From positions 1 through 64,000 of the forward strand of contig JAQVMT010000001.1 of the NCBI GenBank assembly GCA_028703495.1: DNA of 64,000 nucleotides. Direction: 5' to 3'. Shown here in pieces: positions 20,401 to 28,789 of the stretch. The DNA comes from Clostridia bacterium. GTDB lineage: Bacteria > Bacillota > Clostridia > Christensenellales > CAG-314. How positions within the stretch are numbered: position 1 is the stretch's first letter; every line of letters starts with the position of its first letter. Position numbers and translations under genes: made by a program. The notes below the pieces were generated by a model. It was not told the DNA's origin and did not search any database. It saw only the letters and a list, made by a program, of their open reading frames with translations.

Positions 20401-21837
20401 CGCTTTGTTCATTTCGTTTGCCAACATTTCTTCCACGAAATTATATAAATTTCCTTGCGAATTTGCAGCATCGTAAAAGAAAATAGGATTTTTTTCATAC
20501 CTAAGGTAAGGAATTAAACCCTTGTCGACACTTGCGGTGTTGAGTGCGGCATCATACGTACCGGGCATACCGACAGTACCATTGTCGGGGTTAGTCGAAA
20601 CGTCCGAACCATAATAGGAATTCATACCTGTACTGTAATAGTTTCCGCAAGAGGTTATCAGAGTAATTCCGGCTTCTTTAAGACTGTCAAAAGCCTCGTT
20701 TATGTATTCATTCTGGGCATAAACCTCTCTGCTAAATCCGCAAGGGCTTCCCAAGCTCATATTGATTACGTCTGCGCCCAAAAGTACTGCGTCATCTAGA
20801 GCGGCGGCAATATCCATAAAGTTTGCATTTGGAGAAACATCCGAAAAGACCTTCATTATCGCAAGCTGGGCATTCGGCACAACACCGCGAATAGTGTCTC
20901 CGTTTCCCGAAATAATACCGGCAACGTGAGTTCCGTGTGAATTACCCAAGGTTTGCACGGATGTGGCACTAGGAATAACGTCCATATCGAAATCGGCATA
21001 GTCAAAACCGTAAATTACCTTATCGTTTACACTGACCATATCTGAGGTAAAGCCTGAATCCAAACCACTCGTAAAGGGATGTAGGTTTTGAGATAGTCCT
21101 GAAATGTCAGAGTTTGTCAAAGAAAGCTGACCCGTCGGCATCTGGGTAAATGCCGGGTGCAAATAATCCAATCCTGTGTCAAGAATGGCTACTAACATTC
21201 CGTCACCCAAATACTCGGATTCATTCAATAACATTCCATTATCGTCATACAAGCCACTTAATCCGCTTGTTAAATATGCTTGTGCTTCCGCAGAAACCTC
21301 TGGAACGGTGTATTCCATTGCAATATCAACACTTATAACACCGTCTAGACGCGATAACAATGATAAATCGCCGTATCTTACACGAACAGCCAAGCCGCAA
21401 AATACCGTTTCATACGAGTATTTGTATTCTGCTTTTACACCGGCGGCTGCAATCGCCTGAATTACTCTTTGTTGTACTCTACGCGCATTTCTCAAAATGC
21501 TAGCTGCTTCCGAAGAGTTAATAAACTCCTCAATCGAACCGAATTCGGTTTGCGAATTAAACGCATCTACAAGCGATACCCCTTCAGTTCTTATTATCGT
21601 CCAATACTCTTGGTCGTCTGATGTTTGAGTTGTGATATCGACAATCTCATTTGAAAACATTTCTGCCATCAAACCGTTAAGCTGATTTACATCTATTCCA
21701 TTTGTTAGGTTGATGAATTCAACACTACGAGCTAGATCCGCATCACGTTCGACACTGGCAGATACTGTAAAAGTACCTATCAGCATAAGAACGACAGCGG
21801 CGGCAAGCATCATCACGATGCTTATTCTCTTGTTCAT
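14470..21837 (-). CDS. giant cell-surface subtilase with BspA-type leucine-rich repeats
   Basis: The product is 2455 aa. A signal peptide (ISIVMMLAAAVVLMLIGTFT) leads into an S8 protease domain with Asp220 (AILDTGLD), His301 (NSHGTHVAG) and Ser625 (GTSMASPNMAG). A PA-like insert (KIAVTQRGFG...) lies between His and Ser, as in lactocepin and C5a-peptidase types. Beta-sandwich regions follow, then from about residue 1130 a long array of BspA LRR_5 repeats (pattern ...IGSxAFxxCxxLxxVxLPxxVxxIG...). A single TM helix near the C-terminus (IIIALALFISAIVVLFV) ends in KQKKNKQ; no LPxTG is seen. It is predicted to be an outward-facing protease bound to the membrane. The gene is 12 bp behind the lipoprotein at 21850 and likely cotranscribed. 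TTCTCCTCC on the plus strand provides its ribosome binding site. Confidence 0.9.
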   Translation of the reverse strand: MNKRISIVMMLAAAVVLMLIGTFTVSASVERDADLARSVEFINLTNGIDVNQLNGLMAEMFSNEIVDITTQTSDDQEYWTIIRTEGVSLVDAFNSQTEFGSIEEFINSSEAASILRNARRVQQRVIQAIAAAGVKAEYKYSYETVFCGLAVRVRYGDLSLLSRLDGVISVDIAMEYTVPEVSAEAQAYLTSGLSGLYDDNGMLLNESEYLGDGMLVAILDTGLDYLHPAFTQMPTGQLSLTNSDISGLSQNLHPFTSGLDSGFTSDMVSVNDKVIYGFDYADFDMDVIPSATSVQTLGNSHGTHVAGIISGNGDTIRGVVPNAQLAIMKVFSDVSPNANFMDIAAALDDAVLLGADVINMSLGSPCGFSREVYAQNEYINEAFDSLKEAGITLITSCGNYYSTGMNSYYGSDVSTNPDNGTVGMPGTYDAALNTASVDKGLIPYLRYEKNPIFFYDAANSQGNLYNFVEEMLANEMNKAYEFVYIPGGGVESSYENIDVTGKIAVTQRGFGLSFQQKQLNASNKGAIACLVYNNTDGLIRMQIDELSIPTAGISLADGLMLEKAGTGIINFSVDNYSGPYLSDFSSWGPTPDLKLKPEITAPGGAIYSSVPSSSGAYYVEMSGTSMASPNMAGAATAVRQYVKSIFPHFTAKEVRAMVYQLVMSTSSIVVDTNGVPASVRKQGSGIMNLDAALSTTAVLTVNGTDKTKLELGDDKDKEGKYNLRFNLMNFGDTDLSYLLDLTLIAPQLGIDGFSLNGLMFEQTDYSVSVKVKNGEIDGMNVRVKAGMTAEISLSVVLGEQSRAYFDNNFKYGWYIEGFVSLLAANKSGVDISIPFLGFYGDWTEAPIFDATIYDEEKALVYPVAPIAVFNRSDLIKMGTYVYVLPEGAKEVAPDADKNAISVFSNCASEFVSVYFGLLRNCYNLTYYIEDAYNGTVYMDSYAPTARKSYVNSNTAHNLGFSPSMLMLANNQKVIVTITAELAYDEPIRNVKDSISFPVYIDFEAPTLIDAKIREENGRTYADFEICDNHYLMNMQFYTMNAGNELIPIDDYARPIYEFERNSNNIVTIDVTDYMSKLINNKLTFVLQDYAMNYSVYSISMDEQENIGNSTGNGEKSSIQNTDKLEINSESSPSDFVISNGTITAYTGNAEHVIIPDGVTAIRNISTMANGIFAYHDEIKKVSFPQSLTSIGGCAFAYCKNLSEMEFPTKLVYLRQSAFYGCASLTEIYIPDSVTYMANGVFYECSSLKTVRLSPNCDLTYGWLFDGTAIEEVVIPEGITTIAQYVFGHCGSLKKVVLPSTLTSIGSGAFLNDNKLSEINLENTKLVSIGNNAFQYVKGITDLRLPSTLMVLESAAFVNCINIRSVNLEDTKIAYVGESMFYNSSLQSVKLPSTVTAIQSMAFRFCTQLVKVELSPRIQSIGLCAFEDCGALKYINLEDTALATIGSNAFYKCSSLAFVELPDTVTSLGQRAFDECFVLKSITLNRREPAAIGANAFSKTENGRIYVPEGCVAAYSRLYTDYVDRLEDISVFTVSEDNVLTSYSGKSRIINLPLKIKAIGAEAFAYSDLQELYTGYKLTAVEDRAFYYCKSLVLVHLAEGVSSIGNEAFASCSLRRLNLFGHVPPVLGKNAFLNVPSGYSISVPTGSLDAYANAEGWKELVAYLTEYTGFIIENGVLTAYEGAAKQVVIPNGVHTIGSKAFANTAIEGIIFGADVKTVLARAFYGCINLSDVTFNDGLVTIGDEAFYKSGLTSVTLPNTVTSVGSSCFSNCTKLAVVNWSSNCPTIPDRCFFECTALGEFNSFEYVHSISGMAFVRNLGFTEIILPANVTALGSHSFNLLENVTSVEIYGDFSGLYNSFTGMNALNTVSFYGNIGTIGSYMNEYNVDFSGIPLKTVHFYGNIGGINGSAFSACPELEEVYFHKDLGYLDFFVFNSCPKLTTVYFAGRVDYIAGYVSNAASMLKRWTVDANNPYLTVDEYGVMYDKAMTRVYKQPSAWDYDGIYVMPSTVVTIDENAFSYDNALYVVNAGSLDPGSSVVGGNFDWQYEKPLLKGVVLSSNVKEIPNNCFLRFSGMQSLTFDGEAPILERIGDYAFYYCKSLVTVTLPEGLMEIGSYAFYSCESIEKLDLPESLVTIGGSAFALCVSLREIYIPSNIKNLDFYSVFAGCDSLNSIIVAEDNPYFTIIDGVLFNKEMTTLILYSVAKTDTEYIVPEGVLFLAPNSFGANKALTKVTLPKSLLAVGDRALYGVDNLKEVICLSSNAPVLNGLWRKKQDYYYDNFVDNIEADLELTLYRPQNGKFYDNFIWTSYFKTIYATNDQGENILLNTSAKHVEGLISKLGNVSYTTNEVYAAKQAYGMLSENDKLKVSNYELLYNAEICTASNNDNQNTASDNNASDNANGDVIESEVESNIAKGAIDEAVSKSFMPKYPAIIIALALFISAIVVLFVTKQKKNKQ

Positions 21838-21849
21838 TTTTTCTCCTCC

Positions 21850-24800
21850 TTAATACTGCATAAATGGGCTTTTATTGCCCAATACATACTGTTTGCAAGC
21901 CATAGGGCTGAATATAAACACCGATAATGAATTATTCGTGTGTATAGGCTCCGTTACCGAGTTGTCATACATGTAATTGTCCTTGATCTCGAATGCGGAT
22001 GTCTTTTCGTTGTTGCCGTCGGTAAATACCACATGCGTGTATCTTGAAGAGATTTGCATATAGTAGTAATCCTTAGCTCCGAGCATTTCTTCGGTAATTT
22101 GTGTTCCGGGGAACGCGGTTAGCGGTACTTCAACGCCGTTTTCGATGTAGTAAGCGTAGTAATACATTGTTGTCCACTTGTCGTCAATGTTTTTAAATGC
22201 GATTGTAAAGTTGGGGTAAATAGCTACCGTTACCGAGTTGTCATACATGTAATTGTCCTTGATCTCGAATGCGGATGTCTTTTCGTTGTTGCCGTCGGTA
22301 AATACCACATGCGTGTATCTTGAAGAGATCTGCATATAGTAGTAATCCTTAGCTCCGAGCATTTCTTCGGTAATCGGAGTTCCCGGGAACGCGGTTAGCG
22401 GTACTTCAACGCCGTTTTCGATGTAGTAAGCGTAGTAATACATTGTTGCCCACTTGTCGTCAATGTTTTTAAATGCGATTGTAAAGTTGGGGTAAATAGC
22501 TACCGTTACCGAGTTGTCATACATGTAATTGTCCTTGATCTCGAATGCGGATGTCTTTTCGTTGTTGCCGTCGGTAAATACCACATGCGTGTATCTTGAA
22601 GAGATCTGCATATAGTAGTAATCCTTAGCTCCGAGCATTTCTTCGGTAATCGGAGTTCCCGGGAACGCGGTTAGCGGTACTTCAACGCCGTTTTCGATGT
22701 AGTAAGCGTAGTAATACATTGTTGCCCACTTGTCGTCAATGTTTTTAAATGCGATTGTATAATTTGTGAATATAGGTTCTCCTGAAGTAATATTCGGGAA
22801 CAATTTCCAAGAATCCGCGTTCTTATATGCATCTACAGAACCAACCGGAACGGTTATGGTAACATTTTCCGAAACACCCGTAAACACAGTTACGTCCTCG
22901 ATTGTAGGAGGCACAGGATTTAAAGACGTTATATCCTGAATAGAGAAGCAATCCAAAAACGCATTTGTGCGGATAAAGTTCACATTTTTAGGAATTTCTA
23001 CATATTTTAAAGCCGAGCATTCAGCAAATAAGTATCCACCAAACTGCGTCAATGCACAATTGTCCGCAAACTTGACAGAAGTTAATTTTGTACAATCCTT
23101 GAATACGGAGCAGAGTCCATATTGTCCTGCTTGTCCTAAAGCAGCAAGCGTAGCGGGAAAAGTGATATCTACCAGCCCGGACATTTGAAAAGCAAATTCA
23201 CCGATATAAGACAATTTGGTATCTTCAAAGTTGATATCGAATAGTGAATCGCAACCCAAAAACGCTATTGCATGGATTTTTTCCAATGTGGTCGGAAGCA
23301 CAACTTTTGTAACGTTTTTATATCTAAAAATATTTGCGCCTGCTAATTTACCCGCAGATATTTCTTTCACGCCTTCGGGTATGACCACAACTCCGCCCTT
23401 ACCATTGTATTCGACCAAAACGCCGTTTTCTACGACAAACTCCAAGCGGAAGTCTGCCACGAGGACAGTATCGGATTCGATAAAGAACTCATTAAAGTCC
23501 ACTATTTTATCGTTGTACATCCAACCGCAGAAAACAAAGCCCTCCGATACAGGGTCTTCGGGAAGCTCCCAATATCCGTTTTTCGTGACCTTGATAATTC
23601 TATATACATCTTCACCCACCATAAAAGTAACCGTCCAATAGTTCACTTCAACGGCATTTATTTTATTATAGGCTTCGGCATATGCGATTCCGACAGCTCT
23701 TGTTCCAATCGCGTTGTTCAAGTTCTCGATACCCTGAGTATAAATATTTTGAACAAGTGCCCAATTTTCCGTGGAATAATCCGCTTCCTTAAGTGATTCT
23801 ACATAATTAGTGAGTTCCCTTATTCTTACGGACTTTTGTAACTCGCCTTGTGCAATGTCTTCTTCTTTTGTAAAGACATTGTCTACTCCCTTATAGAAGT
23901 CATTTGCGGTTTTCTCGGGATATGGTAAACCGCCCTCGTATTCGCTAATTACTTGGCACGCATATTCATAAAGACGAATAATCTCCGCCCAGTCTTCCTG
24001 CCAATATTCTTCAACGCTTAATGCATCCATAAATGCTTGCATTTCTTGAGGGATGGTCTTTACTTCGTCCATAGCGGCTTTTGCCGACGAGGCAAGCTCG
24101 ACTATTTCTATTTCATTTTCTGCCGACGAAATAAGCAACTCATATTCTGAGCAAATATCTGTAATTGCTGTCCATGCGGCGTAAGTATAATGATATCTAT
24201 ATGACGGCTGTGCTTTTTGCGCTTTATAGTCCTTGATTTCCGCTATGTAATGCGCTTTAGCCAGATTGATATCATATTCAAATACCGCATAGAGAACTAT
24301 GTCCGAAGTAACAGGAGTCGAAAAATTATACTCTGTTCCGTCTTTCGATACCCATCCCTTAAAAACGTGGAATTGCATTTCGGGATTAGGTGTGTTTTCG
24401 ATCAACTCACCATATTTCACCACTGTTGAATACAGAATTTCGTTATTTGCCATGAAAACAACACTAAAAGTCTGCACTTCCCATAGCGCAGTTAGATGCA
24501 TGTCTTGAGTAACGGGATCTTCAAAGTTCCACATCGTTGCGTCAGGTAGCATCCAGCCTTTAAGTACAAACCCGACATATTCGCATTTAGGAATCGATAG
24601 CTTACTTCCGTAGGCAACGTTTTGACTTTCAACGTCACTTCCGCCTGCAGAATCGAATGTGACCGTAAGCATTATCGCTTTCCAATCGGCGGTAAGGATA
24701 ATGCCCGCAACTACCGGAACATTAAAATTGTAAGTAGCGCCGTCTAGTAACCAACCATTGAAAATGTAGCCCGTCTTAACGGGATCCGCAGGACGTTGCG

Positions 24801-25383
24801 CCCATCCGTTGAGCAAAACCAATTGAGATGGAATCGCACTTCCTCCCGCACTGTCGAAGGAAACAGTAGCATATGTAATCGTTTCCTCCCAAACGGCAAT
24901 CAATACTATGTCTTCGTATACAGGACTAGAAAAGTCATATAATTCGCCGCCTACGGTATTCCATCCTATCAAATCGTACCCGATTTGCGTAGGCTCTTGA
25001 GGGCATATTGCTTTTTTGCCGTACTCCACTTCCTGCGTGGAGACTTCGCTTCCGCCCGCACTATAGAAACGAACGGTTAGGTACCGTCTTTGCCACTGTG
25101 CAATAAGAGTAACGTCGGCTTCAATAGCCGTTTCAAAGTTGAACTCTATTCCGCCGCAGTACCACCCGATGAACACATACCCATCTTTAGATGGCTCCTT
25201 TAGCTCCGGTGCTTCGGCACCAAGCTGAACTATCTGTTCCCCTAGTAAACTACCATCGGTATCCACATAGGATATTGTTACCGTCGTAGGTTTGTCCGCG
25301 CCACAGCCGACAATTACCATGCAAACTACCAGCAACAAAACAATAGTCATTGCCCCTAGCAATTTCTTTTTCTCGATTTTCAT
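21850..25383 (-). CDS. lipoprotein with InlB-type repeats, LRR and three tandem starch-binding-like modules
   Basis: The product is 1177 aa. The signal MKIEKKKLLGAMTIVLLLVV ends in a lipobox IVGC, so it should be a lipid-anchored surface protein. Five InlB/Listeria-Bacteroides repeats (GYxFxGWxxxGxxYxFxxPVxxDxxLxAxW) are followed by a helical FIVAR-like stretch, one more InlB repeat, and a short BspA LRR region. Three 92-residue copies of a module opening TIAFKNIDDKWATMYYYAYY complete the protein. That module's pattern of aromatic residues, PGTPITEEM, YYYMQIS and VVFTDGNNEKT resembles CBM26-type starch-binding domains; this is inference. The start at 25383 follows AAGGAGG. It leads an operon with the giant protease. 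Confidence 0.85.
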   Translation of the reverse strand: MKIEKKKLLGAMTIVLLLVVCMVIVGCGADKPTTVTISYVDTDGSLLGEQIVQLGAEAPELKEPSKDGYVFIGWYCGGIEFNFETAIEADVTLIAQWQRRYLTVRFYSAGGSEVSTQEVEYGKKAICPQEPTQIGYDLIGWNTVGGELYDFSSPVYEDIVLIAVWEETITYATVSFDSAGGSAIPSQLVLLNGWAQRPADPVKTGYIFNGWLLDGATYNFNVPVVAGIILTADWKAIMLTVTFDSAGGSDVESQNVAYGSKLSIPKCEYVGFVLKGWMLPDATMWNFEDPVTQDMHLTALWEVQTFSVVFMANNEILYSTVVKYGELIENTPNPEMQFHVFKGWVSKDGTEYNFSTPVTSDIVLYAVFEYDINLAKAHYIAEIKDYKAQKAQPSYRYHYTYAAWTAITDICSEYELLISSAENEIEIVELASSAKAAMDEVKTIPQEMQAFMDALSVEEYWQEDWAEIIRLYEYACQVISEYEGGLPYPEKTANDFYKGVDNVFTKEEDIAQGELQKSVRIRELTNYVESLKEADYSTENWALVQNIYTQGIENLNNAIGTRAVGIAYAEAYNKINAVEVNYWTVTFMVGEDVYRIIKVTKNGYWELPEDPVSEGFVFCGWMYNDKIVDFNEFFIESDTVLVADFRLEFVVENGVLVEYNGKGGVVVIPEGVKEISAGKLAGANIFRYKNVTKVVLPTTLEKIHAIAFLGCDSLFDINFEDTKLSYIGEFAFQMSGLVDITFPATLAALGQAGQYGLCSVFKDCTKLTSVKFADNCALTQFGGYLFAECSALKYVEIPKNVNFIRTNAFLDCFSIQDITSLNPVPPTIEDVTVFTGVSENVTITVPVGSVDAYKNADSWKLFPNITSGEPIFTNYTIAFKNIDDKWATMYYYAYYIENGVEVPLTAFPGTPITEEMLGAKDYYYMQISSRYTHVVFTDGNNEKTSAFEIKDNYMYDNSVTVAIYPNFTIAFKNIDDKWATMYYYAYYIENGVEVPLTAFPGTPITEEMLGAKDYYYMQISSRYTHVVFTDGNNEKTSAFEIKDNYMYDNSVTVAIYPNFTIAFKNIDDKWTTMYYYAYYIENGVEVPLTAFPGTQITEEMLGAKDYYYMQISSRYTHVVFTDGNNEKTSAFEIKDNYMYDNSVTEPIHTNNSLSVFIFSPMACKQYVLGNKSPFMQY
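21935..22762 (-). repeat. three 276-bp in-frame tandem repeats
   Basis: The period is exactly 276 bp (92 codons): the sequence TACCGAGTTG lies at 21955, 22231 and 22507. Copies are almost identical, including silent positions. The C-terminal copy differs by a few codons (WTTM for WATM, GTQI for GTPI). The near identity points to recent expansion. Confidence 0.92.
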
Positions 25384-25693
25384 GTGATCCTCCTTATAGA
25401 TCTTATATTGATTTATATTTTTACGCATATCAAATGCGTTAAAATTGCTTTCTGTATATCACTTAGATATAAGAGCTTCTGATTCTGTATATTCTGCGAA
25501 TGAATTATAGTAAATAGCTTTCTCAAAATCGGCAGCTATAAGCAATATACTTTAATCGGGCATTTTTGGGCAATATGCGCAAATGATGCCGACTAAAACT
25601 GTATAAGCACACGTGGAGTAGCAATCGATTTGTTAACATACCGACGTGTCCGATACGCTTTTTGCATATAAATTCATCACACATTCTTGTCGA

Positions 25694-26173
25694 TTACGCC
25701 TGCTCCTCGCTCTTGGTGCACTCAAGCGCCTCAATTAGAGCCTTACTAAGTTCATGGATTCTTACTTGACATTCTTGAGAATAAGATGCATCCATTACCT
25801 CTTTTGCAATACCTACCGCCAAGTTCTCATACTCAAGCATGTTGTCATGACCTTTAGGCAATATTTCAACCCACACGAATCTTCTGTTCTTATCATCGGC
25901 GTACCGTTGCACGTAGCCAAGCTTAATCAAGTCATCAACCACCCTTGACATATTGGGATATGAAGCATCTGCCATTGCCGCAAGATTCATCATACACTGC
26001 TTGCCGTTATCGCGCAATACACCCATCACCCTTAATTGCAACGGACTTAGTACCCCGATGTTATGAAGAGCCTCCCACGTTTTCTTTTGCACGGGAGCCG
26101 CAAGCCTTTGCCGTATAAGCAGTTGTAGCTTGTCTATCACACAGCCAAGCTCATCGTAAAACATTTTTTCCAT
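25694..26173 (-). CDS. MarR-family transcriptional regulator
   Basis: The protein is about 159 aa with the MarR winged-helix core: LSPLQLRVMGVLRDNG, ASYPNMSRVVDDLIKLGYV (recognition helix) and RYADDKNRRFVWVEILPKG (wing). The start at 26173 is preferred because AGGTGG lies 8 bases upstream; a GTG at 26185 is possible. It lies 310 bp upstream of the lipoprotein-protease pair on the same strand and could control it. The ligand cannot be told from sequence. Confidence 0.87.
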   Translation of the reverse strand: MEKMFYDELGCVIDKLQLLIRQRLAAPVQKKTWEALHNIGVLSPLQLRVMGVLRDNGKQCMMNLAAMADASYPNMSRVVDDLIKLGYVQRYADDKNRRFVWVEILPKGHDNMLEYENLAVGIAKEVMDASYSQECQVRIHELSKALIEALECTKSEEQA

Positions 26174-26185
26174 CCTTTTCACCAC

Positions 26186-27101
26186 CTGTTAATCTTTATA
26201 TAAATAATTCGGAGTTATATCCTCCAAAATTATGCTATATACCGTCTATCGAGACTAATACTATTTCTAATCCACTTCTTATTTCGACATTTTCATCAGT
26301 GTCTTTTTGTCTTATATTCACAAAAGTGCTCGTACGTAGTTTATGCTACGCCCTGCGCTTTTTAATAGTTTGATCCTCAAAAATCCACTCGCCAAAATGT
26401 CGATATTTAGTGGTACTTGCTATATGCTTGTTTTGCATTATAATTTAGCGAAATAGCGTAGTACACTAATCGTCTAATACTATCATCATATATTATAATC
26501 ATAGCATAGAAACATTGCCGTGTCAATTGATTTATTCAAGATTAAACTCTTATTTGCGCGAAACACGGATAAAATTATACGTGTCAATGCCACAAAATCA
26601 CTTATTTTTGTGTCGGATTAACAAGCATACAAGTATAATATTGTATTATGGCTTCGTTGTCGCAAAATCACTTATTCTTGGTCGGATTTACATGCATATA
26701 AGAAAGTATGAAAAAATGGATTCGATGGAATAAACTTCGCAAAGGAAGAAGCGCGAATTTGCCGATTGTGCATTTGAAATTAATTATGCATCAAAATAAT
26801 TTATAAGCTAACCTGATTTTAAGGCTTGCAATGCGAGTATGACTATGATATAATTACAAGCAATTAAGACGTAATTATGCAATTGTATTCTCGGCAAGCA
26901 CGAAATTAGATGGCGTGCCAAAGCACGCAGAACAAACGGCAACATGGTGACCGAGTGCATTTTGTATTTGCTCGTGTGCTTTGCCCAAAACCGAAAAACT
27001 GATATAAATATTATATAGATATAATGAGTTGAAAGGTCGGAGTTTTGATTAAAAGTGTGAATCGAAAGCGCGCGCGGCGGCTTTACTCGGAGGAAGAGAA
27101 T
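26186..27101. other. AT-rich intergenic region with a promoter and imperfect repeats
   Basis: No gene is recognised. About 47 bp starting ACAAAATCACTTATTTTTGT at 26591 recurs imperfectly near 26660-26707, about 69 bp away. A plus-strand promoter lies at 26826-26854. Confidence 0.5.
26826..26854 (+). promoter_or_regulatory. sigma-A promoter ahead of the tandem acetyltransferase gene
   Basis: TTGCAA, a 17-bp spacer and TATAAT. The spacer and flanks closely resemble the promoter at 28675-28703 (shared TTGCAATGCGAGT and a TATG just before the -10). Confidence 0.75.
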
Positions 27102-27944
27102 ATGATTGATGCAGTATTGGATAATGAACGATGTAGCATTATTGACTTTTTAGCCAATGATACCACTTTAAGCATGCCCGACGCGCGTTTTTGCATTGAA
27201 AAGAGCGGTAGTGTAATCGCATATAAAAACAAAAGCTCTGAGATAGTCGGCTGTGGTACATTTCGTTTGTGGGGAAAGAACAGGAATAAGGCAGACGTGT
27301 ATATTTACGTTTCATCCACAGCAAGGCTATTCGGGACGGGTAACATGCTGTTGAAAGCATTGATTGATACCCCGCAAGCAAGTGCTTTAGAGTTCATCAG
27401 CACAAAAGTCGAAACAAATCATTCGGATTCATTAGTATTTTTTCAAAAAGCAGGTTTTGAACCCTGGTATACGGAATATATACTTTGGCATAACGGAACA
27501 AGGCAATCTGAAAGTAATTTGAATTTCGAAAACTATCAATCCAAATATTTTGAACAGTACGTTGATGCAATTCGTAGCAGTTTTTATGAGCTTAGAAGAT
27601 CAAATGATTTTCAACCCTACTATTGCTGTGAAAAATGTCTGGAAAAACAAGAGGAATTGGAAAACAATAAAAACAATATATATGTAATAATTAAAGACGA
27701 AAAACTCATCGCCTCGGTTACAATTATTGACAATTTTATTGAGGATGTTTTCGTTGTATCCGATTATCGGGGAAGAGGAATTGGCAGGGAAATGATGTGT
27801 TTTGCTGTCAATAAAGTGATCGACAGCACAAACAGTCCCGCATACCTTAGTTCAATAAAATGGAACGTCGGGCCATTGCATTTATATCGAGGCGTGGGGT
27901 TTGAAATTTCCAAGACGATTCACTATTTAAGGTTGTTTCGATGA
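27102..27944 (+). CDS. tandem-domain GNAT acetyltransferase
   Basis: The product is 280 aa. The C-terminal GNAT domain is clear: VFVVSDYRGRGIGREMMCF (acetyl-CoA loop as RGRGIG) and LYRGVGFEISKTIHY. The first half has a weaker GNAT pattern (IVGCGTFRLWG, ARLFGTGNMLLKALI, FFQKAGFEPWY), so this is a duplicated-domain protein with one probably degenerate site. Substrate unknown. The start at 27102 has GGAGG 8 bases upstream; a TTG at 27045 could extend it by 19 residues. Confidence 0.8.
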   Translation: MIDAVLDNERCSIIDFLANDTTLSMPDARFCIEKSGSVIAYKNKSSEIVGCGTFRLWGKNRNKADVYIYVSSTARLFGTGNMLLKALIDTPQASALEFISTKVETNHSDSLVFFQKAGFEPWYTEYILWHNGTRQSESNLNFENYQSKYFEQYVDAIRSSFYELRRSNDFQPYYCCEKCLEKQEELENNKNNIYVIIKDEKLIASVTIIDNFIEDVFVVSDYRGRGIGREMMCFAVNKVIDSTNSPAYLSSIKWNVGPLHLYRGVGFEISKTIHYLRLFR

Positions 27945-27981
27945 ATAGCTTACATACAGTTTATGAATTAGGGAGGAGAAG

Positions 27982-28494
27982 ATGAGTTTTATTGAACTAG
28001 CGGAAAAGCGATATTCCGTGAGAAAATTTTCGGATAAACAGGTAGAACAGGAAAAGTTAGATTTAATTTTAAGAGCAGGGCAGGCGGCACCTACCGCATG
28101 TAATAATCAGCCACAAAGAATTTATGTGCTTAAAAGTCCTGAGGCATTAGAGAAATTGCAAAAATGTAAAATGTCTCATTTCGGAGAAACACTTGCGATT
28201 CTTGTATGTGCCGACATGAAAGCCTGTTGGAAACGTGAGTACGACGGTAAATTGAGCGGAGACATAGATGCAGCCATTGTAACAACGCACTTGATGCTTG
28301 CCGCTCAAGAATTGGGAATTGGGTCAACATGGGTAATGCATTTCATTCCGGAAGCTGTGCGAGTCGAATTCGGACTCCCTGATAATGAAGAACCGATCAG
28401 CCTATTGGTGATGGGATATGCGGCAACCGATTCAAAACCTGCTCTGCTTCATATGCAAAGGAAAGACCTCAAAGAAATCGTGACGGTGCTATAA
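27982..28494 (+). CDS. nitroreductase-family FMN oxidoreductase
   Basis: This gives a 170-aa nitroreductase-fold protein. RYSVRKFSDKQVE and AGQAAPTACNNQPQ at the N-terminus form the FMN-binding segment (R-S-x-R and P-x-x-x-N-x-Q-P). ELGIGSTWV and LLVMGYAA are also typical. Family members reduce nitro compounds, quinones or flavins with NAD(P)H; the substrate is not predictable. GGGAGGAG precedes the ATG. It lies 37 bp after the acetyltransferase gene, probably in the same transcript. Confidence 0.88.
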   Translation: MSFIELAEKRYSVRKFSDKQVEQEKLDLILRAGQAAPTACNNQPQRIYVLKSPEALEKLQKCKMSHFGETLAILVCADMKACWKREYDGKLSGDIDAAIVTTHLMLAAQELGIGSTWVMHFIPEAVRVEFGLPDNEEPISLLVMGYAATDSKPALLHMQRKDLKEIVTVL

Positions 28495-28674
28495 GCTTAA
28501 CATGTCGGGAAAATTATGTGAATAACCTCACCCTCGACAACATTTTTTGTGCATAACAATATAAACCCTTAAAGTGCAACCCGTCGTGGCTGCTCTTTTC
28601 CTATCCTAAAATCTACGCCAAAGATGCTTTGCGAATGCGTGGTGAAGATATATATTAAAGTAGTAAATAACGAC

Positions 28675-28703
28675 TTGCAATGCGAGTTTGATTATGGTAC
28701 AAT
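28675..28703 (+). promoter_or_regulatory. sigma-A promoter ahead of the frameshifted acetyltransferase gene
   Basis: TTGCAA, a 17-bp spacer and TACAAT, very similar to 26826-26854. Confidence 0.7.
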
Positions 28704-28789
28704 CATGCAAAAAATCGTAGTATGACGAAGAATATGTTTTTGATAAGGATTATATCAAATTAAGTTTTATTTGCGCAAAAGGAGGAGAG

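Noticed and set aside
21850-25383. Sortase (LPxTG) anchoring of the large surface proteins
   Set aside because: No LPxTG-like motif followed by a hydrophobic and charged tail was seen; anchoring is by lipobox or by a TM helix instead.
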